Shown in pieces: positions 45,864 through 54,391 of a stretch of DNA of 64,000 nucleotides. Under the pieces are notes generated by a model. The model saw only the letters and a program-made list of their open reading frames with translations, ran no database searches and was not told where the DNA came from. The DNA is taken from positions 8,804,001 to 8,868,000 of the forward strand of contig NZ_CP109592.1 in NCBI RefSeq assembly GCF_036250675.1, given 5' to 3'. A program made the position numbers and the translations under genes. Position 1 is the first letter of the stretch, and every line of letters starts with the position of its first letter. Origin of the DNA: Streptomyces sp. NBC_01689 (GTDB lineage Bacteria; Actinomycetota; Actinomycetes; Streptomycetales; Streptomycetaceae).

Positions 45864-46676
45864 CACGGCCTCCACTCCCTCGCCACCTCCGACGGCGAGC
45901 TCGCCTACCGCGACACCGGCGGTACGGGTCGCCCTGTCGTCCTGCTGCACGCGGGTTACGTCGACCACACCATGTGGGACGCGCAGATACCGGTCCTCGC
46001 CCGGGAGTTCCGCGTCGTCGCGCCGGACGCCCGCGGCCACGGACGGTCCGCCAACGCGAGCCGCCCCTTCCGGCAGGTCGACGACCTCGCGGACCTCCTT
46101 CGCCACCTGGACACCGGCCCCGCGGTCCTGGTCGGTGTCTCCATGGGCGCGACCATCGCGGTCGGAACCGCGCTGGAACACCCTGGACTGGTCCGCGCGC
46201 TGGTCGTCTCCGGTGGGGGTGGCGACGCCCGCGAGTTCACCGAGCCGTGGTCTCAGCAGGCCCAGGCCGCGCAGTTCGAGGCACTGGCCGCCGGCGACAT
46301 CGAGCGATGGCAGGACACCTCCGACTCCTGGGTGCACGGCCCCGAGCGCCCGCGTGACGCCGTCCGCTCCGAGACCTACGCCAAGCTGCGGGCGATGCGT
46401 CTGCGCACCATCGGCAAGCACACGCTCGACGAACCCGATCACCACATCCCGGTGCGGGACCTCGACGCCCGCGCCGACCGCATCGCGGTCCCCGTGCTGG
46501 CGCTCAACGGCGCGCAGGACGCTCCCGAGCTGCGAGCCCTGGCCGAGTCCGTCGCCCGCACCGCTCCACGGGGGCGGATGACCGCGATCGACGACGCCGC
46601 GCACTTCCCCAACCTCGACCACCCCGACGAGTACACGCGTATCGTCACGGACTTCGTCCGCGGCCTGGACCGGTGA
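45852..46676 (+). CDS. Alpha/beta-fold hydrolase
   Basis: A 274-residue hydrolase. ATG 45852 lies inside the inverted repeat; there is no Shine-Dalgarno, so a leaderless transcript is likely. Catalytic triad: nucleophile Ser in GVSMGATIA, acid Asp in LALNGAQDAPELRAL, His in DDAAHFPNLDHPDEY; the oxyanion region is VVLLHAGYVDHTMWD. It resembles 3-oxoadipate enol-lactonase/haloperoxidase-type hydrolases with a small cap. The substrate is unknown; the divergent MarR regulator suggests induction by an aromatic or toxic compound. Confidence 0.88.
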   Translation: MNAVHGLHSLATSDGELAYRDTGGTGRPVVLLHAGYVDHTMWDAQIPVLAREFRVVAPDARGHGRSANASRPFRQVDDLADLLRHLDTGPAVLVGVSMGATIAVGTALEHPGLVRALVVSGGGGDAREFTEPWSQQAQAAQFEALAAGDIERWQDTSDSWVHGPERPRDAVRSETYAKLRAMRLRTIGKHTLDEPDHHIPVRDLDARADRIAVPVLALNGAQDAPELRALAESVARTAPRGRMTAIDDAAHFPNLDHPDEYTRIVTDFVRGLDR

Positions 46677-46754
46677 GCCGCCCCGGCTCGTGACCCCGCC
46701 GGGGCGCGACCGGGCGCCGGCCGCCCGCTTCCGTACGTCCTCCGGAGGGACTCC

Positions 46755-47258
46755 TCACCCCGGTCGGTGCCCCCGGCCGCGCCGGTACGTGTCGCCGGGG
46801 AGAGGCGCCGGGCGCAGGGCGGCGCGCAGCGAGCGGGCCACCCGGTCCGCCTGTCCAGGTGTCACCCGGCCCTCCTCCGGTCCCCGGAGCAGCTCGAAGA
46901 CGCCCGGCCCACGGTGCTCCGGCCGGAGGTCGGCCATGCGCGGTACGAGGTGGAAGTGGACGTGCGCGAAGCCTTCCGCCTCGGCGAACTGCACGACGTA
47001 GGTCTTGCCGCAACCCGTCACGCCCCGCAGCGCCCGGGACAGCCTGACCTGCCACACCCCGAGGGAGGCGGCTTCGGCGTCGGTGAGGTCATGAACCGCG
47101 GTGACGTGGCGGCGCGGGAGCAGGACCAGCCAGCCACGTACCGACGTACCGAACGCGTGGGCCACCCGCCAGAGTTCGTCGTGGACCACACGCTCGCGTG
47201 GCGGGAGGTCGTCGAACTCCGCCTCCTGGCCGCACGCATAGCAATCGGGAGTCGCCAT
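46755..47258 (-). CDS. HIT-family nucleotide-binding protein
   Basis: A 167-residue protein, ATG 47258. The histidine-triad motif is intact (H99, H101, H103 in AHVHFHLVP), the site of nucleotidyl transfer or hydrolysis. An N-terminal CYAC pair may bind zinc. HIT proteins hydrolyse nucleoside phosphoramidates or dinucleoside polyphosphates; the exact substrate is not predictable. It is unusually Arg-rich in the last about 40 residues. Convergent with the hydrolase gene. Confidence 0.88.
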   Translation of the reverse strand: MATPDCYACGQEAEFDDLPPRERVVHDELWRVAHAFGTSVRGWLVLLPRRHVTAVHDLTDAEAASLGVWQVRLSRALRGVTGCGKTYVVQFAEAEGFAHVHFHLVPRMADLRPEHRGPGVFELLRGPEEGRVTPGQADRVARSLRAALRPAPLPGDTYRRGRGHRPG

Positions 47259-47338
47259 GAACAGAGAGCGTAGAACCGGATCGCAGCCGGACGATGGTGC
47301 TCCGCCGCGCGGTTCGGGGCGTCCCGGAGAGGACACCC

Positions 47339-47734
47339 TCAGTGAGGGATCGCGGAACCCGGGCCGGGACCCGTTCTCCTGAACCGGAACAGCGCGATCC
47401 CGGCGGCGAGGACGACAATGCCGAAGGCCAGAAGGATCCATGGGTCGAGCAGCCCCTCGGTGCAGCTGCTGCCGCCGGCAGAGGCGGTGCAGTGAGTGCC
47501 CGGGCCGTTCCGGTTGAGGTAGGTGAGAAGGAACAGCGGCAGGCTCGCGCTCGACACCAGGCCGAGCATGCAGCGCGGGGCCGCGCGTCGCGTCGCGAGC
47601 ACCACGGTGGCGATCAGGGGGATCGGGAGGATGAAGATCCCGATCGACAGCACGGTCAGCAGGGCGAACAGGTAGCCGGCCCCGGTCAGGAGCCATCCGA
47701 TGAAGAACAGCCCGTCACGTCCGTCGCTGGTCAT
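47339..47734 (-). CDS. Small integral membrane protein
   Basis: A 131-residue protein, ATG 47734 behind GGGAGA. Three or four hydrophobic segments are visible (GLFFIGWLLTGAGYLFALLTVLSIGIFILPIPLIATVVLA, CMLGLVSSASLPLFLLTYL, LDPWILLAFGIVVLAAGIALF), with a Cys-containing loop (GTHCTASAGGSSCTEG) likely outside. I do not recognise the family. The HIT gene is the next one downstream on the same strand (80 bp). Confidence 0.7.
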   Translation of the reverse strand: MTSDGRDGLFFIGWLLTGAGYLFALLTVLSIGIFILPIPLIATVVLATRRAAPRCMLGLVSSASLPLFLLTYLNRNGPGTHCTASAGGSSCTEGLLDPWILLAFGIVVLAAGIALFRFRRTGPGPGSAIPH

Positions 47735-47889
47735 GCCGTCTCCCCCCGTTTGCGGCCGAGGGGGAAGACCGGCCCGGCGCACGGTAGTTGAGGCATCCCT
47801 ACGGAAGGGTTCCTGAGGCCGGGTCCCCCTGTGTCCATGGTGGCACGAGAACCCCTGTCACAGCGCCTGCCGGGCACCGGGCGGGTTCG

Positions 47890-49308
47890 TCACGGTGTCC
47901 CCGGGGCGCCGGTCAGGTCCGTCACGGGGAGTGGGGGAGCGGCCGGGGCCGGGAACGATCTCGTGGTCCGGGTGCCGTCCTTCAGGGTGGACGGCGTTTC
48001 GTCCCTGCCGTCGTGCTGCCTCCGGACGGCACCGTTGCGCAGGCGTTGGACCGTGACCATGGCGGCGTCGTCGTCGAGGCGCGTGTTCCCGCCCACGTGA
48101 GCGCTGAGACCGTCGAGGATGTACGGCAGGAACCCGTCGGGCTCCCTGCCCGGCCACGTGGCGATCCGGGCTTCGAGGTCGAAGAAGGTGCCTTTGTGGT
48201 CGCGCGCCTCGATGACACCGTCGGTGTAGAGGAGCAACAGTGCTTCCTCGGCCAGGGGGAGCTCCGTCGTGACGTAACCCGGTGCGCCGCTGGAGTTCAG
48301 CCCGAGGGGTGGCGCGGGGCGCCCGGTCGGAACGGACCGGACCGTGTCCTTCTCGACCAGCAACGGGGGAGGGTGTCCGCAGTTGATCATCCTCACGTAC
48401 GAACCGTCGGCGGGAATCTCCAGCAGGAGCGCGGTGATGAAGCGTTCGGCGGCGTCGGGGTCGGTGACCGCCACCTCTTCGAAGTGCGCCAGCACGGCTT
48501 CGTCGAGGAGGGCCATCAGCTCGGCCAGGGACCGCGTCCGGCGGGCCGAACTGCGGAACGCCCCGAGCAGTGCGGCCGCGTCGTCCACGGCCGCGAGGCC
48601 CTTCCCCTTGACGTCGCCGATCAGGAAGCGGACGGTTCCGTCGGCGCAGGCGACCGCGTACAGGTCGCCCCCCACGTGGGCCTGGGGGTGGGAGGCCCGG
48701 TACTCCGCCCGGATGCGCAGCGCACCGATGGACGGGGGCAGCGGACGAATCAGGACCCGCTGGACCGCCTCGGCGACGGCCCGGACTCCGAGCAGTTCCC
48801 GGGTGGACCGTTCCCGCAGCGTGCGGAAGGTGATGACGCACAGCGAGACGAGGGCGATCGCCACGAGATGCACGACGAACGTCGAGGTGCCGATGAGTCC
48901 GTCATGCCCGTCGAGCAGGACGCAGGCCCCGCACGAGAGGCCGGCAACCGCCGTGGTGACGCGTGCTCCGGCGAGGGCGGCCGTCGCCGCGGGAACCGTG
49001 GCCATGAGGGAACCCAGGTGTTCCGACGTCGGCAGCATGAAGCCGAAGCCCAGGATCGCGGCGATCATGGCGATCGCGAAGAGGAACGGGCCGTAGCGGC
49101 TCGCGGTCACGGCGTGCCCCGCGGCCCTGATCCGAGCCGATCGCGCCGTGCGGGGAGGGGTGGTGTTCTGCGTCATGCGGGCGGGGCGCGGAGAACGGTC
49201 GGCTCGTACGCGCCCTCCCCCGGCCTCGTCGGAGCGAGTGGTCCCCGGGTGGCTCCGGCGGTGCTCAGAGCGGCGCTTGCGGACTCTGCCTACGACGTTG
49301 CCCAGCAT
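47890..49308 (-). CDS. Membrane-anchored SpoIIE-type PP2C phosphatase
   Basis: A 472-residue protein. ATG 49308 is the first start; ATG 49176 would remove a 44-residue basic segment and cannot be excluded. Three to four transmembrane helices (about 75-160) are followed by a SpoIIE/RsbU domain (about 190-430) with metal-binding residues in VGGDLYAV, LIGDVKGKGLAAVDDAA, LLYTDGVIEARD and DDDAAMVTV. The tail is Pro-rich. It probably links an envelope signal to an anti-anti-sigma partner encoded elsewhere. No PAS or GAF domain is present, unlike the other SpoIIE protein here. Confidence 0.9.
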   Translation of the reverse strand: MLGNVVGRVRKRRSEHRRSHPGTTRSDEAGGGRVRADRSPRPARMTQNTTPPRTARSARIRAAGHAVTASRYGPFLFAIAMIAAILGFGFMLPTSEHLGSLMATVPAATAALAGARVTTAVAGLSCGACVLLDGHDGLIGTSTFVVHLVAIALVSLCVITFRTLRERSTRELLGVRAVAEAVQRVLIRPLPPSIGALRIRAEYRASHPQAHVGGDLYAVACADGTVRFLIGDVKGKGLAAVDDAAALLGAFRSSARRTRSLAELMALLDEAVLAHFEEVAVTDPDAAERFITALLLEIPADGSYVRMINCGHPPPLLVEKDTVRSVPTGRPAPPLGLNSSGAPGYVTTELPLAEEALLLLYTDGVIEARDHKGTFFDLEARIATWPGREPDGFLPYILDGLSAHVGGNTRLDDDAAMVTVQRLRNGAVRRQHDGRDETPSTLKDGTRTTRSFPAPAAPPLPVTDLTGAPGTP

Positions 49309-49677
49309 GTTTCACCATCTATGTCTCCGCTGTGTCGATCCTCAGGACACGTGAACCGCGGCGATCGTCCCGCACCGTGGCTCGGGGGCGGCCGACGGAC
49401 CGCTCGGGTGGGGGCGAACGCCCTTGCGAGGCAGGGTGACGCCGGCTGTGGCAGGTCGCGCCTGCCCCGCGCGGGGCCGTCGACTATCGGCGGTCCGGCA
49501 TGCCTCCGGCGTGCTGAGCCTCAGTCTGGCCCAGAGTAGAACCGAGGGTCGGATTTACGCAAGAAAGTCTGTTTTGTTCGAAGGGTCAAGGTCGCCGCAT
49601 GTCACCGTTCAGGCCGGTGACGAGGATGCCCTATTATAGATGTCAGTCACCATGTAACCGGAAGGGTGGGTGCTCGC
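49309..49677. other. Intergenic region between the SpoIIE and TetR genes
   Basis: A 369-bp gap without a supportable gene. The right half (49540-49660) is A/T-richer than the genome and contains GTCACCG (49601-49607) / CGGTGAC (49615-49621), a perfect 7-bp dyad, and the TetR site at 49637-49657. Confidence 0.5.
49637..49657 (+). promoter_or_regulatory. Candidate TetR operator overlapping the TetR gene promoter
   Basis: TAGATG-T-CAGT-CACC-A-T-G-TAA matches the site in front of the NmrA-type gene (51116-51136) at 15 of 21 positions. It overlaps a -10-like TATTAT (49632-49637) and lies 20 bp before the TetR start codon. Confidence 0.55.
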
Positions 49678-50247
49678 ATGAGCCGTGTTTCCAGGGTTCA
49701 GGCCGAGGAGAACCGGGCCGGTGTGGTCGCCGCGGCGGCGCGGCTCTTTCGTGAGCGGGGTGTCCAGGGCGTCAGCGTGGCCGACCTGATGAAGGCGGTC
49801 GGACTGACGCACGGCGGGTTCTACAAGCAGTTCGCCTCGAAGGAGGCGTTGGTGACCGAGGCCGCCGAGCGGGCGTTCCTCGACAGGGACGCCTATCTGG
49901 CGGGTCTGGACGCGGGGCATCCCGACCGGGCCGACGCGCGCAGGGTCATGGTGGAGGAGTACCTCTCGCCCGAGCACCGCGACGAGCCGGGGACGGGGTG
50001 TCCGTCCGCCGGGTTCGCCGGCGCCCTGGCGCAGGCCGCGTACGAGGGGAACGTCACCTCGCAGCGGACCTACGCCGAGGGGGTGCGGCGGTTCGCGGAC
50101 TGGATGGCCGAGGGTGAGGACGACGGCCTTCTCGCCACGTGCACCCTGGTGGGGGCGATCCTGCTGGCGCGGGCCACGTCCTCCACCGAGTTGTCGGACG
50201 AGATCCTGCGGACGGCCCGTGAATCCGTCGGTGAGTCCCTGGCGTAG
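49678..50247 (+). CDS. TetR-family regulator
   Basis: A 189-residue regulator, ATG 49678 after GGAAGGGTGG. HTH: RAGVVAAAARLFRERGVQGVSVADLMKAVGLTHGGFYKQFASKEALVTEAAERAF (about 13-67). The C-terminal ligand domain contains GTGCPSAGFAGALAQAAYEG, typical of the TetR_C group that controls SDR/NmrA-type reductases and efflux pumps. Similar operator-like sequences occur upstream of itself and of the NmrA-type gene at 51278. Confidence 0.88.
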   Translation: MSRVSRVQAEENRAGVVAAAARLFRERGVQGVSVADLMKAVGLTHGGFYKQFASKEALVTEAAERAFLDRDAYLAGLDAGHPDRADARRVMVEEYLSPEHRDEPGTGCPSAGFAGALAQAAYEGNVTSQRTYAEGVRRFADWMAEGEDDGLLATCTLVGAILLARATSSTELSDEILRTARESVGESLA

Positions 50248-50370
50248 GCATCGGGAATCGAGGGAGGTGCCCGGGGACCGACCTTCGGTGCCGGCGGCCG
50301 CGGAGCGCCCCACGGCCTGTCGCGGTCGGGGCGGCGCACCGGGCTCCCCGTGCCGCCCGCACCGTGGACG

Positions 50371-50757
50371 CTACTTGTACTGGGCGATCTGGATGAGGTT
50401 GCCGCAGGTGTCGTCGAGGACCGCGGTGATGACCGGACCCATCTCCACCGGCTCCTGGGTGAAGTGCACGCCGAGGCCACGCAGTCGATCGAACTCGGCA
50501 CGCACGTCGTCCACCGCGAAGGAGGTGGCGGGGATCCCGTCGTGGACCAGTGCCTCCGTGTACGGCTTGACCGCGGGGTGGCCGTCGGGTTCGAGGACGA
50601 GTTCCGTTCCGTCGGGCTGCTCGGGCGACACGACGGTCAGCCACCGGTGCTCTCCGAGTGGGACCTCGGTCTTCTTCACGAAGCCCAGCACCTCGGTGTA
50701 GAAGCGCAGCGCCTTGTCCTGGTCGTCGACGAAGACGCTGGTGAGATTGATCTTCAT
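50371..50757 (-). CDS. Glyoxalase/VOC-superfamily protein
   Basis: A 128-residue protein with two beta-alpha-beta-beta-beta modules of the vicinal-oxygen-chelate fold (INLTSVFVDDQDKALRFYTEVLGF...; TSFAVDDVRAEFDRLRGLGVHFTQEPVEM). The start ATG overlaps the stop of the ArsR gene by 4 bp. VOC proteins of this size are dioxygenases, glutathione/bacillithiol-linked resistance proteins or antibiotic-binding proteins; the metal ligands are not all obvious, so function stays open. It forms a two-gene operon with the ArsR regulator. Confidence 0.85.
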   Translation of the reverse strand: MKINLTSVFVDDQDKALRFYTEVLGFVKKTEVPLGEHRWLTVVSPEQPDGTELVLEPDGHPAVKPYTEALVHDGIPATSFAVDDVRAEFDRLRGLGVHFTQEPVEMGPVITAVLDDTCGNLIQIAQYK

Positions 50758-51047
50758 GGGGTGTTCTCCGGCGCGTCGGGCCTGAGCCAGCGGGTCATCA
50801 TGCGCTCAAGCGGTTCGGTGTTCAGGTCGTGGAATTTGTAACGGCCCTCGCGGCGTGTCCGGACCAGGCCGGCGGCTTCCAGTACGGCGAGGTGCTGGCT
50901 GACTCCCTGGCGGGACAGCCCCAGGCCGTGCTTGGTCGTCAACCGCGCACAGATCTCGAACAGGGACTGGCCGCTCCGTTCCGCCAGCTCGTCGAGGATG
51001 CGCCGGCGGGTGGGGTCGGCCAGCGCCTTGAAGACGTCGTCCGCCAT
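50754..51047 (-). CDS. ArsR-family regulator coupled to the VOC gene
   Basis: A 97-residue winged-helix protein; ATG 51047 starts the conserved sequence ADDVFKALADPTRRRILDELAERSGQSLFEICARLTTKHGLGLSRQGVSQHLAVLEAAGLVRTRREGRYKFHDLN. There is no metal-binding CxC motif, so it is not a metal sensor of the classical type. A perfect 24-bp dyad (51057-51080) lies 10 bp upstream, consistent with autorepression. Confidence 0.9.
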   Translation of the reverse strand: MADDVFKALADPTRRRILDELAERSGQSLFEICARLTTKHGLGLSRQGVSQHLAVLEAAGLVRTRREGRYKFHDLNTEPLERMMTRWLRPDAPENTP

Positions 51048-51056
51048 GACCTCACC

Positions 51057-51080
51057 ATAGGCAAGTGACGGCTTGCCTAT
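51057..51080 (-). promoter_or_regulatory. ArsR operator: perfect 9-bp inverted repeat
   Basis: ATAGGCAAG (51057-51065), 6-nt spacer, CTTGCCTAT (51072-51080), directly upstream of the ArsR start codon. Confidence 0.75.
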
Positions 51081-51108
51081 CAAGTGACGGGTGCCGGGGT
51101 GTCGTTTG

Positions 51109-51142
51109 CCCATCTTAGATGACAGTAGTAATCTAAGATGGG
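51109..51142 (+). promoter_or_regulatory. Perfect 12-bp inverted repeat upstream of the NmrA-type gene (candidate TetR operator)
   Basis: CCCATCTTAGAT (51109-51120), 10-nt spacer, ATCTAAGATGGG (51131-51142). The inner 21 bp (51116-51136) resemble the site at the TetR promoter (49637-49657) at 15 positions. It lies about 135 bp before the NmrA-type start codon. Confidence 0.7.
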
Positions 51143-51277
51143 TCGCCTCGTCAGGCCGGGATTCACCCAGTGACCGGACCGGCCGACGACGTGGCGGCAG
51201 GGCGTGACCGAAGCGCCTCCACCGGCGATCCCACGGGATTTGGCCGGGGACCCCAAGGACACGGCGAGGAAGCGACC

Positions 51278-52165
51278 ATGACCACGATTCTGATCACGAC
51301 GGCCGCCGGTGAGACCGGCCGGCCGATGGTGGACCACCTGATCGACGAGGGCTTCCAGGTGCGGGCGATGGTCCGCACGGACGACGAACGGGCGCAGCGG
51401 CTGCGCGACAGGGGAGCCGAGGTCGTCATCGGTGACCTCCTCAACCTCCGTGACGTCCGCGTGGCCCTGCGGGGTGTGCGGCGCGCGTACTTCAACTACC
51501 CGGTCGGGGAGGGCCTGGTGGAAGCCGCGGTGATGTTCGCGCAGGCCGCCAAGGAGCAGGATCTGGAGTACGTGGTGAACATGTCTCACATCCAGTCGCG
51601 TCCCGACGCGCGCAGCAAGGCGACGCAGAACCACTGGCTGTCCGAGCAGGTCTTCACCTGGTCCGGAGTGCCCACCACCCACCTGCGGATCACGTTCTTC
51701 ACCCAGTGGCTGCTCTACATCTCCGGGCAGATCCGCTACGGCCGCTACGTCATGCCCTTCGACGCGGACAGCCGCTTCGCCCCGATCACCGGCCACGACA
51801 TCGCCCTGACCGCCGCCAAGCTGTTCACCGACCCGGCGGAGCACGCCGGCCAGGCGCTGACGCTCACCGGCCCGGTCGAGTACAGCCACGAAGAACTCGC
51901 GGCCGAGGTGAGCCGTGTGCTGGGCCGGGAGCTGCCGTTCGAACGGGTCACGGTCGCGACCTTCCTGGAACTGATCGGCATCCCGGACGACATGGCCAAG
52001 CTGAGGCATTTCGAGGCGGTCACCATCGACCAGCAGGAAGGCCGGCTGGCGGGCGTGACCGACACCGCCGCCCATATCACCGGCCGGCCTCTCCAGACGG
52101 TCCAGGACTTCCTCGAGGAGCACCGTTCGCTGTTCGAACTCCCTTACGCGACCAAGGCCGCGTGA
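51278..52165 (+). CDS. NmrA-type atypical short-chain dehydrogenase/reductase
   Basis: A 295-residue NAD(P)-binding protein, ATG 51278 after GAGGAAG. The Rossmann motif is altered: ILITTAAGETGRPMVDHL where the family has TGATGxxG. Further segments FQVRAMVRTDDERAQRLRDRGAEVVIGDLLN, AAKEQDLEYVVNMSHIQSRP and ITGHDIALTAAKLFTDP fit NmrA/HSCARG or NAD(P)H:quinone-reductase-like proteins. The catalytic Tyr-x3-Lys of classical SDRs is not present. It may sense redox cofactors or reduce quinones. Probably regulated by the TetR protein at 49678-50247. Confidence 0.85.
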   Translation: MTTILITTAAGETGRPMVDHLIDEGFQVRAMVRTDDERAQRLRDRGAEVVIGDLLNLRDVRVALRGVRRAYFNYPVGEGLVEAAVMFAQAAKEQDLEYVVNMSHIQSRPDARSKATQNHWLSEQVFTWSGVPTTHLRITFFTQWLLYISGQIRYGRYVMPFDADSRFAPITGHDIALTAAKLFTDPAEHAGQALTLTGPVEYSHEELAAEVSRVLGRELPFERVTVATFLELIGIPDDMAKLRHFEAVTIDQQEGRLAGVTDTAAHITGRPLQTVQDFLEEHRSLFELPYATKAA

Positions 52166-52286
52166 CGACCGGATCCGTACCGGACGCCAGGCGCTCCGTG
52201 CGCCTGAGTGTCCGCAGCCGCAGCATCCGGCGGTCCGCAGCGGGCACCGTTCACCAGGTGCGGACCGTTCACGCCGTCGGCACCGG

Positions 52287-53687
52287 TCACGCCGTGGGCA
52301 GGGTGGCTTCCGTGATCGCCGCGAGCGCCCGTTCCGTGTCCGCCGGTGTCGTGCGCCAGTTGCTGAAGGCGGCGCGCAGGGCGGGCACACCTCGGTACGA
52401 GGTGGGCGTGACGAAGGCTTCGCCGGTGGCGGCGACGGCGTCGACGGCTGCTCGGACGGCCTCCGGGGTGGGGGAGCCGGCGAGGGTGAAGCAGACCACG
52501 TTGAGCCGGACGGGCGCGAGCAGGCGCAGATGCGGGACCTCGGCGAGGGCGTCGCCGAGGCCGGCGGCGGCCGCGATGTTCCGGGCGACGATCTCGCGGT
52601 GGCCCTCGCGCCCGTAGGCGACCAGGGAGAACCATGCCGTCAAGGCGCGCAGCCGACGGGAGTTCTCCGGTGTCAGATGCAGGAAGTCCGGGTCGGGCAG
52701 GGCGGGAAGGCCCAGGTAGGGCGAGGAGTTGTGGAAAACCCGGACCTGGAGGTCCTGCCGCCGTGTGAACAGGACGGCGTTGTCATAAGGGACGTTGAAC
52801 CACTTGTGCAGGTCCACGCAGACGGAGTCGGCGAGATCGAGGCCGTCGGTGAGGTGCGCGTGCGAGGGGAGCAGCGCGGCGAAGGCGCCGAAGGCGGCGT
52901 CCGCGTGGAGCCAGAAGCCGTAGCGCTCCTTCAGGGCGGCGATGGCACGCAGGTCGTCGAAGTCGACCGTGTCGACGGTTCCGAGGTTGGCGACCACGAC
53001 GGCCGGGCGGCCGTCCAGTTCCGCCAGTTCGCGGGCGAGCGCCGTGACGTCCACGGCCTCGCGGTTGCCGGGCAGGAGGGGCGTCCGGCGCACGGCGGCG
53101 CGGCCGAATCCCAGGACGGACGAGGCCTTCGTGATGCTCGAGTGCGGCGCTCCGGACAGTACGGTGACCGGACCGAGCGCGGCCGCTCCGTCCTCCGAGA
53201 CGGATACGTCGCGCTGTTCACCCAACCACTCGCGCGCGACGGCCAGCCCCACGGTGTTCGACATGGTCGAGCCCGTGACGAAGGCCCCGCTGTGGGCGTC
53301 GCCGAGACCGAACAGTTCGCGCAGCCAGGTCAGTGTCTGGCGCTCGAGCGCGGCCGCGGAGGAGCCGCCGCTGCCACCCGCGTTCTGGTCGTAGACGCTG
53401 GTGAGCCAGTCCGCCGCGATCGAGGCAGGCGTCGCGCCGCCGGTCACGAATCCCAGGTAGCGAGGACCGGCGCTGCCGGAGAATCCGGGAGCCCATCGCT
53501 CGGCGAACCGGTCGAGCGCGCCCTGGGTGCCCGACCCTTCGGCGGGCAGCGGTTCCGGCGCCGGTGCGGGGTGGGGCTGCCAGGCGGGCCGCTCGTCCAG
53601 ACCGGCCAACTCCCGTGCGGCGAGGGCGTGAACGGACTGGAGCAACTCCGCGAGACGGGCGTGGTCCGCGGCGAGTGTGGGATGCAT
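52287..53687 (-). CDS. PLP-dependent group II decarboxylase
   Basis: A 466-residue enzyme, ATG 53687 after AAGGAT. Fold-type I landmarks: GFVTGGATPASIAADWL, GAFVTGSTMSNTVGLAVAREW, the aspartate in LHADAAFGAF, and the PLP lysine K295 in VDLHKWFNVPYD. The family decarboxylates amino acids such as L-tyrosine, L-tryptophan, L-DOPA or glutamate; the fold region does not let me pick one. No amine oxidase or transporter gene is adjacent. Upstream lies a decayed NmrA gene on the same strand. Confidence 0.9.
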   Translation of the reverse strand: MHPTLAADHARLAELLQSVHALAARELAGLDERPAWQPHPAPAPEPLPAEGSGTQGALDRFAERWAPGFSGSAGPRYLGFVTGGATPASIAADWLTSVYDQNAGGSGGSSAAALERQTLTWLRELFGLGDAHSGAFVTGSTMSNTVGLAVAREWLGEQRDVSVSEDGAAALGPVTVLSGAPHSSITKASSVLGFGRAAVRRTPLLPGNREAVDVTALARELAELDGRPAVVVANLGTVDTVDFDDLRAIAALKERYGFWLHADAAFGAFAALLPSHAHLTDGLDLADSVCVDLHKWFNVPYDNAVLFTRRQDLQVRVFHNSSPYLGLPALPDPDFLHLTPENSRRLRALTAWFSLVAYGREGHREIVARNIAAAAGLGDALAEVPHLRLLAPVRLNVVCFTLAGSPTPEAVRAAVDAVAATGEAFVTPTSYRGVPALRAAFSNWRTTPADTERALAAITEATLPTA

Positions 53688-53850
53688 GGGGATCCTTCGA
53701 CGTGTGCGGCGCTGTGGGCGTGTCCGGGCTGTTCAGTGTGCGGGTGGAACGGGCGCCGCCGGGCCCTGGCCGGGCGAGGCTCGCCGGGGGTGTCCCCGGC
53801 CGGCCGGGGACACCCCGCCGGTCCGGCACCGTCGTCCTCGTTCCCTTCAA

Positions 53851-54170
53851 ACGCTGCGAGAGGTTGATCACCGTGCCGACGCCCGTCTCCTTCGCCGCCC
53901 GGGCGAAGTTGACGGCGGTGTGGATCAGGTGCGGCTGGACCGGCACACGAGGTACGCGGTCCCCTCCATCGCGGGGCGGAGGGAGTTGATGTCCAGCAGG
54001 TCGCCCGTCACGATCTCCGCCCCCGACTCCGCCAGGGCGTCCGACCGCTCGTCGATGCGGTGCACGAGCGCACGGACGTTCATCCCCAGCGCGAGCGATG
54101 CGCGCACCGCCGCCCGTCCCGTGTTCCCCGTCGCCCCCGAGATCAGGACGGTCCTGGTGTCAGCCGGCAT
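53851..54170 (-). pseudogene. Decayed NmrA-type reductase gene (frameshifted and truncated)
   Basis: ATG 54170 opens a normal NmrA N-terminus (TRTVLISGATGNTGRAAVRASLALGMNVRALVHRIDERSDALAESGAEIVTGDLLD). Near 53940 the frame is lost after GTAYLV: about one base is missing, and the next frame continues with PVQPHLIHTAVNFARAAKETGVGTVINLSQ, which is the normal continuation of the family. Similarity then stops near 53851, so about 60% of the usual length is gone. The first Rossmann motif SGATGNTG is better preserved than in the intact neighbour at 51278. Confidence 0.8.
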
Positions 54171-54391
54171 GGTTGCCTCCTCTTGGTGCGGCCGGGCGCG
54201 GGGCCGGCCGGTCGCGGTCCGGGCGTGGCGTGAGGCCGCGGACGGCCGCTTCGCGGTCCATGCCGATCCCCCGCACCCAAGTGCCCTTCTGCCGCGCGTC
54301 GTTGTGCGCGGGGCGGGGGTGCGTGGTGGTACGGGGGGCGGCGGTTCCGGCTTCCGGAGGCCGGTGGCGGGGCCGAGGTGGGGGGAAGTGC

